Shown one piece after another: positions 16,632 through 26,277 of a stretch of DNA of 64,000 nucleotides (positions within the stretch are counted from its first letter, which is position 1; each line of letters starts with the position of its first letter). This DNA comes from JBJXGV01 sp046160485 (lineage in GTDB: Bacteria > Orphanbacterota > Orphanbacteria > JBJXGV01). The translations under genes and the position numbers were made by a program. The stretch covers positions 1 to 64,000 of the forward strand of contig JBJXGV010000065.1 in NCBI GenBank assembly GCA_046160485.1, read 5' to 3'. The notes beneath the pieces were generated by a model that had not been told where the DNA came from, searched no databases, and saw only the letters and a list, made by a program, of their open reading frames with translations.

Positions 16632-18179
16632 ATGCCCGCCGAAACACCGTCTGTCGCGCTGCTTGCGATTCTCGATGGCTGGGGCCTACGCGAAGAACGC
16701 GAGGGCAACGCCGTGAAACTCGCACGCACGCCCGTGATGGATCGCCTCGCGCTCACCTGCCCGATGACGACGCTCCAACCCTCGGGCGAGGCGGTCGGCC
16801 TTCCGCCCGGGCAAATGGGAAATAGCGAGGTCGGACATCTCAACATCGGCGCCGGCCGCGTCGTGTATCAGGACATCATGCGGATCAATCGCGAGATCGC
16901 GTCGGGAGAGTTCTTCGCAAGCCGCGCACTGCGCGATCTTGTCGCGGGTCTTAACGAACGCGGCCGAACGCTGCATCTGGCGGGATTGCTTTCCGATGGC
17001 GGCGTGCACAGCCATATCGATCACCTCTTCGCGGCACTCGATTTTTGCGAGCGCGCCGGCGTGCGGAGCGTCGCCGTGCACGCGTTCACCGACGGACGCG
17101 ACACGTCGCCCACGTCGGGGCGCGGTCACGTCGCCGCTCTCGAAGCGCGCCTTGCGCGAATGAAGGGCGCGCGCATCGCGACGATCATCGGGCGCTACTA
17201 CGCGATGGACCGCGATCGCCGCTGGGATCGCACGCAGAAGGCGTGGTCCGCGATGGTGCTCGGCGAGGGTGCGCCCGCGCGCGATCCCGTCGCCGCGGTC
17301 GAAAACTCGTACGCGTCCGGCAAGACGGATGAGTTCATTCTCCCGATCGTGATGCAGGAAGGCACGGGCGCGCCGCGGGCGCTCCTCGAGGATGGCGACG
17401 CGCTCTTCGTCTTCAACTACCGCGCGGACCGCGTGCGGCAGATTTGCAAAGCGCTCTCGGAGCCGGCGTTCGACGGGTTCACGCGGCGCGCGGCGCCGAA
17501 CGTGCGCATCGCCACGATGACCGCATACTCCTCCGAGTTCTCGTTTCCGGTCGTCTTCCCCGTGCAGCGTCTCGTCAACGTGCTCGGCAAAGTGTTCGGC
17601 GACCGCGGCGTCCCGAACCTTCGCATCGCCGAGACGGAGAAATATGCGCACGTCACGTACTTCTTCAATGGCGGCGAAGAGAACAGCTTTCCCGGCGAGG
17701 AGCGCATCCTGATTCCGTCGCCGCAGGTGGCGACCTACGATCTCAAACCGGAGATGAGCGCGAGCGACGTCACGGATCGCGTGGTGCGCGAAATCGAGTC
17801 GCGGCGGTTTCGCGCGATCATTCTCAACTTCGCGAACCCGGACATGGTCGGGCACACGGGAATCATTTCCGCGGCTGTCACCGCGGTCGAAACGGTCGAC
17901 GCGTGTCTTGGGCGCGTCCTCGACGCGATCGAACGCGCCGGCGGCGCCGCGGTCGTCACGGCGGATCACGGCAATTGCGAGATGATGATCGATCCGGTCA
18001 CGGGCGGGCCGCACACCGCGCACACGACGAATCCCGTCCCGTGCTTCGTGGTCGGAACGCGACACGCGGGGCCGCTTCGGAGCGGCGGTTCGCTGCGCGA
18101 TCTCGCGCCGACGATCCTCGGGCTCCTCGACATCCCGACACCGCCCGAGATGACCGGGCGCGACCTTCGAATCCTGTAG
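16632..18179 (+). CDS. gpmI: 2,3-bisphosphoglycerate-independent phosphoglycerate mutase
   Basis: A 515-residue two-manganese enzyme converting 3-phosphoglycerate to 2-phosphoglycerate. Asp15 in ILDGWGLRE binds metal, and the phosphoserine Ser65 lies in MGNSEVGHLNIGAGR. The inserted phosphotransferase domain holds SDGGVHSHIDH and HAFTDGRDTSP, and the C-terminal metal ligands lie in NPDMVGHTG and ADHGNCE. A ribosome site AAGGAG lies about six bases before the ATG. With pyruvate kinase nearby it gives two lower-glycolysis steps in one neighbourhood, though on opposite strands. Confidence 0.97.
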   Translation: MPAETPSVALLAILDGWGLREEREGNAVKLARTPVMDRLALTCPMTTLQPSGEAVGLPPGQMGNSEVGHLNIGAGRVVYQDIMRINREIASGEFFASRALRDLVAGLNERGRTLHLAGLLSDGGVHSHIDHLFAALDFCERAGVRSVAVHAFTDGRDTSPTSGRGHVAALEARLARMKGARIATIIGRYYAMDRDRRWDRTQKAWSAMVLGEGAPARDPVAAVENSYASGKTDEFILPIVMQEGTGAPRALLEDGDALFVFNYRADRVRQICKALSEPAFDGFTRRAAPNVRIATMTAYSSEFSFPVVFPVQRLVNVLGKVFGDRGVPNLRIAETEKYAHVTYFFNGGEENSFPGEERILIPSPQVATYDLKPEMSASDVTDRVVREIESRRFRAIILNFANPDMVGHTGIISAAVTAVETVDACLGRVLDAIERAGGAAVVTADHGNCEMMIDPVTGGPHTAHTTNPVPCFVVGTRHAGPLRSGGSLRDLAPTILGLLDIPTPPEMTGRDLRIL

Positions 18180-18233
18180 CGCGAGTCCGTGCCGGCGCGG
18201 CGCCACGCCGTCGCGTCTGGGCCAGCGCCGCCG

Positions 18234-20009
18234 CTATTCGATCCCGAGCGCGCGCAGCCGCGCGGCCAGCGCATCGTTGACGAACACACGCGGCCCGCGC
18301 GGGCCATCGCGTCGCAGCGGCTGCGCTCGCGCCTCGATCTCGCGCAAGAGCGTCGTGTCGGGCGCTCCTCCGTAAACTCCTCCGAGCGGAACGTTCACGA
18401 CAAAGAAAAACGGGTGCTCGCTCGCGAGAGCCTCGCGCGCGAAATCGGGCTCCGCGCCCGCGTACGGCACGGACCAATAGCGGCCGGTCTTGAAGAGCGA
18501 GTACGAGAGCGCGGGAAACGCGGGCGCGATGAAACACGGCTCGTGCGGGCCGACGCCGGCGAGAGCCGGCGCCAGACGCCGCGCGAGCGCCGCGTAGCCG
18601 ATGTCGCGCGATGCATCGCGGACGAGTTGCGCGTCGCGCGCAACGCCGGCTGCGACTGTCAGCGCGAAACATGCGGCAAGCGCGCGGCCACACCACCGCG
18701 CAGCCGCCCCGCGCGCGGCGAACGACGCCGCGAACATGAGGGCGATCCACGCAAGCTGGATCGCCGCGACCACCGGGCTGTGCGGCCGCAGGAGAGCGTG
18801 CCCGGCGCCAAACTGCGAGGCCGCGCAGAGCACACACGCCACGAGCGCGGCAAGCCGTAGATCGCGACGCCGCGCGCCTTCCTCGCCGGAAGCAACCAGT
18901 GATGTGAACCCGGCCGCCGCGAGAAGAAAGAACGCCGGCAGAATCGGTAGCACGTAACCGCCCGACTTCACCGAGAAGAGCGAAAGCGGAACGAGCGGCA
19001 CGATCCAACCGAAGATGAGCCCCGCGGCAACGCGGCGTGCGAATGAGTCGCCGCGACGCGGCACGAGCGCGACCGCCCCCGCCACCGCAAGCGGCAGCAC
19101 GAGCCCGATCATCTGGCCGATCTGGGTGAAATAGAAATCCCACGGCTGATGCCACGCCTCGGTGTAGCCCTCTCCCGCGAGCCGTTCGGCGAACGAGAAT
19201 CCGAAGTAGATGTAGAGCCAATGCGGAAGCGTTTCGGGGGAGACGATCGCGCAGAGGAGAAGCTGCGCCGGGGCGACCACGAGGAATCCGCCGGCGGCGG
19301 CGAGCGCGATTGCGACCACGGCGCGAAACGGGCGACGATCCGCGCCGGTCGACGACAGCGCCAACACGCCGCCGATCACGGCAGCGCCGGGCGCGACGAG
19401 CCAGAGCTTGCAAAGAAACCCGAGGCCGAGAAGCGCGCCCGCGACGAAACCCCAACGCGCGCGATTCGTGCGGACCGCGCGCGTTGCCGCCCACGCTGTC
19501 GCGACCACCGCAGTCATGACGGGGATCTCGGCGCGCAACCAACGGCCGTAGTGCGCCACGATCGGCGACGCGATGAAGAGCACGAGTGCCAATGCACCCG
19601 CCTGAGGCGACCAAAGCGCGCGCCCGATGAGCGCAAGGAGCGGCGCGCTCGCCATGAGCACGAGGAGCGTCACCAAGCGCGGCCCGCGTGCGTCGCCGAG
19701 AGCTTCGATGCCCAACGGCGCCGCGATCAGGAGCGGGTAGAGAAACGGTTTGTCACCCGGCGGACCGAGCGGCTTGACCGACGGGTTCGCGATGAACTCG
19801 ACGCCATGCAGTGCGTTCCGCGCCGAGATCGCGTAGAGCGCCTCGTCGCCGTAGATGAGGTCGTTGCGCCCGAGGTTCGACGCGAGGAGCGCGCAGACGA
19901 TCACGCAGAACGCGGCGATGGCGATGCGCCACGGCGCACGGATCGCGCGCGGGCGCCCGCGCGACGCGACCCGGGCCTCCCCCGCGAAAACCTCGCCGTT
20001 CGTCACCAT
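18234..20009 (-). CDS. GT39-family (ArnT/PMT-like) membrane glycosyltransferase
   Basis: A 591-residue polytopic protein of the dolichyl-phosphate-mannose / 4-amino-arabinose transferase superfamily. After a first membrane helix comes the acidic pocket motif NDLIYGDEALYAISARN (D-E of the GT-C fold). Many hydrophobic helices follow, including SPIVAHYGRWLRAEIPV with the usual second-loop signature, and a soluble C-terminal domain begins near residue 490. The start at ATG 20009 is supported by a GGGGGA ribosome site and puts the first helix near residue 25. It is expected to transfer a sugar from a polyprenyl carrier at the outer face of the inner membrane. Acceptor unknown. Confidence 0.82.
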   Translation of the reverse strand: MVTNGEVFAGEARVASRGRPRAIRAPWRIAIAAFCVIVCALLASNLGRNDLIYGDEALYAISARNALHGVEFIANPSVKPLGPPGDKPFLYPLLIAAPLGIEALGDARGPRLVTLLVLMASAPLLALIGRALWSPQAGALALVLFIASPIVAHYGRWLRAEIPVMTAVVATAWAATRAVRTNRARWGFVAGALLGLGFLCKLWLVAPGAAVIGGVLALSSTGADRRPFRAVVAIALAAAGGFLVVAPAQLLLCAIVSPETLPHWLYIYFGFSFAERLAGEGYTEAWHQPWDFYFTQIGQMIGLVLPLAVAGAVALVPRRGDSFARRVAAGLIFGWIVPLVPLSLFSVKSGGYVLPILPAFFLLAAAGFTSLVASGEEGARRRDLRLAALVACVLCAASQFGAGHALLRPHSPVVAAIQLAWIALMFAASFAARGAAARWCGRALAACFALTVAAGVARDAQLVRDASRDIGYAALARRLAPALAGVGPHEPCFIAPAFPALSYSLFKTGRYWSVPYAGAEPDFAREALASEHPFFFVVNVPLGGVYGGAPDTTLLREIEARAQPLRRDGPRGPRVFVNDALAARLRALGIE

Positions 20010-20128
20010 TCGTCCCCCTTTCGCGCGCCATCTTCGACGCTTCGTCCCGCGCTGTCCAAGAAAACCACGCCCGCGAACGCGCACTTGGACACGACGCGCG
20101 CCCGGAAGCCTCCACGCGGGGAAATCCT

Positions 20129-20158
20129 TTGACAGCAAGGGAAAACAGGTGGTATCGT
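20129..20158 (+). promoter_or_regulatory. Promoter of the secreted subtilase gene
   Basis: A perfect -35 TTGACA (20129-20134) is followed after 18 bases by TATCGT (20153-20158). Bases 20159-20303 are then an untranslated leader of about 140 bases in which I see no gene or clear riboswitch, ending in the strong ribosome site AAGGAGGT seven bases before the ATG at 20304. Confidence 0.6.
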
Positions 20159-20303
20159 AGCCGCGCACTTTTTCGATTTCTCGCCCCCGTCCGTCATCGC
20201 AGATTCGCCCCGCGCGACCCCGGGTCTGCGGTTCGGTGCCACGCCAACTCGACAGGCCGTTTCATCGGAATCGGTCACATCCATGTTCCCTTAAGGAGGT
20301 CCC

Positions 20304-23300
20304 ATGCAAAGACACCATCGGTGCCGTATCGAGAAATTGACGAGCTTCGCGGCCACACAGACCGCGCGTCGATCGCTCGCGGGCTTGCTTGCATGCGCCG
20401 CGTTCGTGGGGCTCGTCGCGGCCGCCGCGTTCGCGTACGAAGTGCGGGGGCTCGCCGGACGCGAACTCGAGCTGCTGTCGCCGGCGGTCGGCGCGATCGA
20501 AGAAGAGTCTTCGCTTATTCTCTCGTGGGGCGCCGATGCGCGTGCGTCGGAATACGTCGTGTTCGTGTCGAAGACCGAGATCGGTGAACGCAGCGCGGAA
20601 GAACTGCTAGCCGATGCGAGCGTCGCACGCACGACGGTCGGCCGTGCGTCCGTCCGCTTTCAGGACGTCCTTCGCGGCGACGCGGGAACGACCTCCTACT
20701 CTTGGGCCGTCGCCTCGCGCGATCGTGACTCGGGCGCGTTGACGCTCTCGAAGCCCTCGTCATTCCAGGCGGCGAAGACGTTCGCGAACGAGATGCCCGC
20801 AAGCCCGCTCATTCGCGAGGCGTCGCGCGGCACGATCCCGGTCGAACCCTACGTCGACGGCACGTCGATCCTCTTCGCGAACGGTCTCCGGTTCGATCCG
20901 GTGCGGGAAGGCGCGCCCCAGTTGCCCGCGAACATGACCGCGCGCGCGCTGCGCGAAGGCGAGACGGGCAGCTTCATCGTGCAACTCGCCGGCCCCGTGG
21001 CCGACGGCCAGCGCGAAGAACTCGCCGCCGCAGGCGCGACGGTCTTCACGTACATCCCGAACTACGCGTTCGTCGTGCGCATGCCGGCCGAGGCCAAGGC
21101 CGCGGTCGAGGCGCTCCCGTACGTGCGGTGGGTCGGCGAGTACCACCCGGCGTACCGCGTGAGCGCGGCGCGCGAGATGAACGAGATCACCGGCGCGCGC
21201 ACGCTCTCGATCCTCCTCTTCCCCGACGGCGACTTGGCCGCGGCGCGCACCGATCTCGAGGCGATGGGCGCGACGATTCTCGAGGCCACCGACTCCGGCC
21301 GCAACAAGCTGCTCCGCTTCACGGTCGACATGTCGCGCGTCGCGGAGATCGCCGGCCGTAACGACGTCGCGTGGGTCGAGCCGTGGTACGAGCGCACGCT
21401 CGACAACTCGAGCGCGCAGTGGGTCATGCAGACCAACGTGCTGAATAACCGCCGCGTGTGGGACATGGGCATCACCGGAACGGGCCAGGTCGTGCACACA
21501 TCCGACTCCGGAATCCGTACGACGCACAACCAGTTCCGCGACGCCGCGGTTCCGATCACCACGTTCGGCGACTTCCCGACGCACCGCAAGATCATCGCGT
21601 ACCAGCGCGCGGCCTCCGCGACCGCGGGCATCGCGTTCGGCGACGCCCCCGCGGCGTCGTACCACGGCTCGCACACAGCGGGCTCGGCGATGGGCGACGA
21701 CTCGCCGTTCGCCGCCGACGCACGCGACGGTAACGCGAAGGGCGCGAAGATCTACTTCCACGACGCCGCGGCGAACACGAACACGATCACCGCGCCGGGC
21801 GACCTCAACATCATGTTCATCGAGGCGTACAACGGAAACGCGGGCGGCGCGGCGCGCATCTCGTCGAACTCGTGGGGCGCGAACAACAACGGCGAGTACG
21901 ACCTCCAGCAAATGACCGCCGACCAGTTCATGTGGGACCACAAGGACTTCCTCCACTTCTTCTCGAATGGTAACGCCGGCACGCCGGGCTCCATCGGCAC
22001 ACCGGGCGGCAACAAGAACGGCGTGGGCGCGGGTGGCACGAACAACGGCGCATCGGCGAACACGATCTACTCGGGAACCAGCCGCGGCCCGACCGCCGAC
22101 GGCCGGCGCAAGCCGACGATCTGCGCGCCCGCAACGGTCTCGTCCGCGAACGGCGCGGGAGACACGGGCTACCAGTCGCTCACCGGCACGAGTATGTCGA
22201 GCCCCACGATGGCCGGCGCAACAGCGCTGATTCGCCAGTACTTGATGGACGGTTGGTACCCGACAGGCGGGGCGGTCGGCGGCAATGGCTTCACTCCGAG
22301 CGGATCGCTTCTGAAGGCGCTCGGTGTCGCGTCGACCGAGAACGACATGAGCGGCTTCACGATTCCCGATAACAACGTCGGGTGGGGACGCCTCAACGCG
22401 GACAACATCCTCTACTTCGCGGGCGACGCGCGCCGCCTTGCGCTCATCGACGACAAGGACGGCCTCGCGACCGGCGAGTTCGTCGACTACGAGATCAACG
22501 TTTCGGATCCCGGACTGTCGCTGAAGATCGCGCTGGTTTGGACGGACAAAGAAGGCAATCCCGCGTCGGGCACGCAGCTCGTCAACAACCTCGATCTGAC
22601 GGTGACGGACCCGTCGGCGGTCGTCTACAAGGGCAACGTCTTCTCGGGCGGCCAGTCGACGACGGGCGGCACGGCGGACGCGCTCAACGTCGAGGAGTGC
22701 GTGCGGCGCACTTCGCCGGGCGCCGGTGTGTGGACGATTCGCGTCGCGGCGACGAACGCTCCGTTCTCCCCGCAGCCGTACGCGATCGTCGTGTCCGGCG
22801 GCATCGGCGGCGACGCCGGCTTCGTTCAGCTCGACAAGGGCTCGTACGGGCAGGCGGATGTCATCGAAGTTCGTGTCGTCGATAACAACGCGTCTTCGCC
22901 GATTACGGTGAACGTTTCGTCGACGACGGAAGCGGGCGGCGAGAACCTCTCGATTCCCGGAACCAACGGCATCTTCGTCGGCACGATCCCGACCACCGCG
23001 GTCAACGACGGCAACTTCGTCGCGAACGGCACGCTTTCGGTCGCGCACGGCGACGCGATCGTCGTGAGCTACACCGACGCAAGCCCGGTGGCGACGCTCG
23101 AAGCGAACGCGACCGCGGACTTCGAGGGCCCCGTGATTACGAACGTGGCGGGCGGAGACGCAGCCGACGAGAACGTGACGATTACCTGGACGACCGACGT
23201 GCTTTCGACGAGCCAGGTCTACTACGGCACGACGACGGCGCTCGGGTCATCCACCGCGCTCGATTCGTCGCTCACGACGAGCCACTCCGTGACGATTTCG

Positions 23301-25100
23301 GGTCTGACGCCGGAGAGCGGCTACTTCTTCGACGTCGAGTCGGAGACGCACACCGGAAACCCGACGCGCGACGACAACGGCGGCGCGCACTACAAGTTTA
23401 CGAGCGGCAAGAAGTCCGACGTGCTTCTCGTGATCGGCGACCCCACGTTCGACAAGACCAATCTCTACACGCAAGCGCTCGACGCGCTCGGCTGGGATTA
23501 CAGCCTGATGGACGAGGGAACGGTCATCAATCCGCTCGTCGGAAACGCGACGGCAGGACTTCGTTCCTACAAGGCTGTGTGGTGGCAGGTCGGCCTCGAG
23601 CAATACCCGCCGTTCGAGAACGAAACGCGCGACTCGCTCACGAAGTACCACGACGGAGGCGCGCGCCTCGCGGTCAGCTCGCACGACGTGGCGTGGACCT
23701 TCACCGATCCGGCTTCCGGCTACCAGTCGGCGCAGCGCACGACGTGGTTCAACAACACGTTCCACGCGACGTGGCAGGCCGATCCGCTAACATGGGCCTC
23801 GATCACCGGCGTGGCGGCGGACCCGATCAGCGGCGCCTACACCGGCGGCATCACCTACGCTCCACACCGCGACGGCGCGGCAGGCGACGAAGTCAACCTG
23901 ATCGCCGGCACCGGCACGGCAGCGTACGTCTGGCGTAACACCGACGCGACGGTGGACGACATCGCGGTGCGTTGGACCAACGGTGTCAACAACGGCAGCC
24001 CGGATAGCGCGCTCTGGGGCGGCACACCGACGAAGGTCGTCTCGAACTTCCTCGAGTGGGCACACATCACAAACGTCGCCGCGCGCCAAGACGTGCTCGA
24101 CAAGACGCTCATCTGGCTCATCGGCCGCGATCATCCGGACGTCGTCGTCACAGCGCCCGCGCCGGCAAGCGTCATCACGACGAACACAACGTCGGTGTCG
24201 TGGACCGAGACGACGTTCGGCGGAACGATCGTGGCTTCGCGCCGGATCGACTACTCGGCGGACGGCGGCTCGTCGTGGACGCTCGTCACGAGTTCGCCCG
24301 GCACGTCGCCGTACTTGTGGGATATCAGCGCGCTTCCGAACGGCAACGACTACCTCGTGCGCGTCGTCATCACGGACAACGGTACGCCGTCGATGTCGGG
24401 CGGCGGTACGCCGGACCCGTCAGGCGTATTCACGATCAACCGCACGGGCGGCGACACGCGCGGCCCGGTCGTGATCGCGGGCTCGATTACGTCGAGCCCG
24501 AATCCGCAGGACAACACGGCGAACGCGACGCTCGCGGCGACGGTCAACGACGGCGACACGGGCAACTCGAATATTTCGAACGCGGAGTGGTCGTTCGGCG
24601 CAAGCCCCGCGGTGGCCGGCTCAGGCACGGCGATGACGGGAACGTTCGGTACGCCGTCGGTCGCGGTGTCGGCGACGATCTCGTCCGGGACAATACCTTC
24701 CGGAACGCAGACGTTCTGGGTGCGCGGACGCGACGACGCCGGCAACTGGGGCAGCGCGAGCTCGCTCGCGGTTGTCGTAAACGGCACGGCCGGCACGGAT
24801 GTCGCGGTCGGCTCTGCGCCCGCGCGTTTCGCGCTCGAAAAGAACTGGCCGAACCCGTTCAACCCTCGGACGCAGATTCGCTACGCGTTGCCGCGGTCGT
24901 CCGACGTCGAACTCGTCGTTTACAACGCGAGCGGCGAACGTGTTCGTACGCTTGTCAGCGGGTTCGAGGCGGCGGGCTTCAAGTCGGTCGACTGGGATGG
25001 ACGCAACGACGCGGGCAAGCCGGTCACGAGCGGCGTGTACATGTACAAGCTCAACGCCGCCGAGTTCGAGGCGTCGCAGAAGATGGTGCTCGTCAAGTAA
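20304..25100 (+). CDS. Large secreted S8 (subtilisin-like) protease with FlgD-like C-terminal domain
   Basis: A 1598-residue multidomain exoprotein. Residues 1-44 are a long signal peptide. An Fn3-like domain (about 45-155) and an inhibitor-like propeptide region (about 195-375) precede the S8 catalytic domain (about 385-720) with Asp401 (SDSG), His454 (HGSHTAG), the oxyanion Asn in SSNSWGANN, and Ser630 (GTSMSSPTMAG). A jelly-roll-like P domain region, an Fn3 domain (about 950-1030), a GATase/ThuA-like segment starting KSDVLLVIGD (1032), Ig-like repeats and a C-terminal FlgD-like Ig domain (about 1515-1598; NWPNPFNPRTQIRYALP, GVYMYKL) follow. The last domain is a probable secretion or anchoring module. 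The gene is monocistronic, with its own promoter and terminators. Confidence 0.95.
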   Translation: MQRHHRCRIEKLTSFAATQTARRSLAGLLACAAFVGLVAAAAFAYEVRGLAGRELELLSPAVGAIEEESSLILSWGADARASEYVVFVSKTEIGERSAEELLADASVARTTVGRASVRFQDVLRGDAGTTSYSWAVASRDRDSGALTLSKPSSFQAAKTFANEMPASPLIREASRGTIPVEPYVDGTSILFANGLRFDPVREGAPQLPANMTARALREGETGSFIVQLAGPVADGQREELAAAGATVFTYIPNYAFVVRMPAEAKAAVEALPYVRWVGEYHPAYRVSAAREMNEITGARTLSILLFPDGDLAAARTDLEAMGATILEATDSGRNKLLRFTVDMSRVAEIAGRNDVAWVEPWYERTLDNSSAQWVMQTNVLNNRRVWDMGITGTGQVVHTSDSGIRTTHNQFRDAAVPITTFGDFPTHRKIIAYQRAASATAGIAFGDAPAASYHGSHTAGSAMGDDSPFAADARDGNAKGAKIYFHDAAANTNTITAPGDLNIMFIEAYNGNAGGAARISSNSWGANNNGEYDLQQMTADQFMWDHKDFLHFFSNGNAGTPGSIGTPGGNKNGVGAGGTNNGASANTIYSGTSRGPTADGRRKPTICAPATVSSANGAGDTGYQSLTGTSMSSPTMAGATALIRQYLMDGWYPTGGAVGGNGFTPSGSLLKALGVASTENDMSGFTIPDNNVGWGRLNADNILYFAGDARRLALIDDKDGLATGEFVDYEINVSDPGLSLKIALVWTDKEGNPASGTQLVNNLDLTVTDPSAVVYKGNVFSGGQSTTGGTADALNVEECVRRTSPGAGVWTIRVAATNAPFSPQPYAIVVSGGIGGDAGFVQLDKGSYGQADVIEVRVVDNNASSPITVNVSSTTEAGGENLSIPGTNGIFVGTIPTTAVNDGNFVANGTLSVAHGDAIVVSYTDASPVATLEANATADFEGPVITNVAGGDAADENVTITWTTDVLSTSQVYYGTTTALGSSTALDSSLTTSHSVTISGLTPESGYFFDVESETHTGNPTRDDNGGAHYKFTSGKKSDVLLVIGDPTFDKTNLYTQALDALGWDYSLMDEGTVINPLVGNATAGLRSYKAVWWQVGLEQYPPFENETRDSLTKYHDGGARLAVSSHDVAWTFTDPASGYQSAQRTTWFNNTFHATWQADPLTWASITGVAADPISGAYTGGITYAPHRDGAAGDEVNLIAGTGTAAYVWRNTDATVDDIAVRWTNGVNNGSPDSALWGGTPTKVVSNFLEWAHITNVAARQDVLDKTLIWLIGRDHPDVVVTAPAPASVITTNTTSVSWTETTFGGTIVASRRIDYSADGGSSWTLVTSSPGTSPYLWDISALPNGNDYLVRVVITDNGTPSMSGGGTPDPSGVFTINRTGGDTRGPVVIAGSITSSPNPQDNTANATLAATVNDGDTGNSNISNAEWSFGASPAVAGSGTAMTGTFGTPSVAVSATISSGTIPSGTQTFWVRGRDDAGNWGSASSLAVVVNGTAGTDVAVGSAPARFALEKNWPNPFNPRTQIRYALPRSSDVELVVYNASGERVRTLVSGFEAAGFKSVDWDGRNDAGKPVTSGVYMYKLNAAEFEASQKMVLVK

Positions 25101-25112
25101 TCCGGTATGAAA

Positions 25113-25144
25113 CCGCGCGCGGGCGAAAGATCGCTCGCGCGCGG
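25113..25144 (+). terminator. 14-bp hairpin just after the protease stop
   Basis: Bases 25113-25126 pair with 25131-25144 over 14 positions (one G-T pair) around the four-base loop AAGA. It begins 12 bases after the stop codon and is not followed by T residues. It may protect the mRNA 3' end or help termination together with the next hairpin. Confidence 0.55.
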
Positions 25145-25156
25145 CTGACGTGAAGG

Positions 25157-25205
25157 GGCGGGTGAACGTTGGCCGAAGCGGCCGCGCTCACCCGCCTTCT
25201 TTTCT
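25157..25205 (+). terminator. Rho-independent terminator of the protease gene
   Basis: GGCGGGTGA (25157-25165) pairs perfectly with TCACCCGCC (25188-25196), and an inner GGCCG/CGGCC hairpin (25171-25183) sits in the loop. The stem is followed directly by TTCTTTTC. Read on the other strand it lies at the 3' end of the convergent phosphodiesterase gene. Confidence 0.75.
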
Positions 25206-26184
25206 ACGGCGAGACGAACAGCTCCGTCATCACTTCGCCCTCCATGCCGTGGCGCGAGATGCGGAGAAGCTCCGCGACCGTCGCCGCCACGTCGACCTGC
25301 CGGCGTGGCACGGTGATCTCGACGCCGCGCACGAAATCGGGCCCCGCCGCCGCGAAGAGGATCGCGCGGCACCCTTCGCATTCGCACCCATGATCCTTGT
25401 AGCCCGTCTGAATGCCGTCGAGATGGCGGCCGTGGTCTGCGCTGACGATCAGCGTCGTCTTTCCGCGCCACGCGGGAAGCTCCTGGGCGAGCTGCCAGAG
25501 TTCGCGCACGTAGCCGTCGCTCTCGCGGATAGCGGCGATGTAGCCGGTGGAGTCGCCCGCGTGCCCGCGAACATCGGGCCCTGCGAAATGAACGACGAGA
25601 AGCGTCGGGTCGCCCTTCCGCATTTCGTGAAGCGCGCGCTCGAACGTGGGGCGGTCGCCGCTGTAGCCGGGCCCGAAGAGCACCCACTTGCCGCACGCAT
25701 TCTTCGCCGCGAAGTCCTCGCCGTATCCGGGTGCGGTGCTGTACGCAAGACCCGCGAGCTTCATCTTCGACGAGTGGAGCACGGCGGCGCCCGCCGGGAG
25801 GCCGCGTTCTTTCCGCAGCCGCTCGAAGAGTGTCGGCTGCGACGGTTGCGGGCACGGCTGTCGAATGCCGAACGCGTAGAGCGCCGAGTTCTTGAGTTTC
25901 TCGTAGCAACCGGTCAGGAGGGCACAGTGCCCCGGCATCGTGTTCGTCGACGCCGTGTTCTTTACCGCGCGCGAGAAAACGCCGTCGGTGCGTGTGAGCG
26001 CGTCGAGAAACGGGATGTTCGCGCGAGCCGGGTCGCCGAACGTTTCACTTTCGCGCGGGCCGTCGATGCTGACGAGAAGCACCCGCTCGGTCGTGTACGC
26101 GCGCGCCGGAACGCAAGCGGCGATGAGGAGCGCGGCCGCTGCAGCCGAGGTCGCGGCGAAGCGGCGAAGGGGTCGCGACGACAT
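25204..26184 (-). CDS. Secreted alkaline-phosphatase-superfamily phosphodiesterase
   Basis: A 326-residue protein of the type I phosphodiesterase / nucleotide pyrophosphatase fold. The signal peptide includes LLIAACVPARA; the Cys could be a lipobox (LIAAC). Metal and nucleophile segments are VSIDGPRESET, NTASTNTMPGHCALLTG, HFAGPDVRGHAGD and IVSADHGRHLDG. A Cys pair, CECEGC, near residue 270 is unusual. A perfect TTGACA lies at 26222-26217 upstream on the same strand, but no good -10 follows it. The 93-base gap to the next gene holds nothing else. Substrate unknown. Confidence 0.85.
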   Translation of the reverse strand: MSSRPLRRFAATSAAAAALLIAACVPARAYTTERVLLVSIDGPRESETFGDPARANIPFLDALTRTDGVFSRAVKNTASTNTMPGHCALLTGCYEKLKNSALYAFGIRQPCPQPSQPTLFERLRKERGLPAGAAVLHSSKMKLAGLAYSTAPGYGEDFAAKNACGKWVLFGPGYSGDRPTFERALHEMRKGDPTLLVVHFAGPDVRGHAGDSTGYIAAIRESDGYVRELWQLAQELPAWRGKTTLIVSADHGRHLDGIQTGYKDHGCECEGCRAILFAAAGPDFVRGVEITVPRRQVDVAATVAELLRISRHGMEGEVMTELFVSP

Positions 26185-26277
26185 AGGCGTCGAACCTAAG
26201 AGAGGCGCTCGCGCGCTGTCAAGTTAAGGGAGTGTTGCCGCGGCGCGAGTACCGTCGCCGCGGGCCCGCAGCCGAAC

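Noticed and set aside
26217..26222. Promoter for the phosphodiesterase from a perfect TTGACA
   Set aside because: No -10 element at 16-18 bases (best is TTAGGT), and the start would fall on the ATG.
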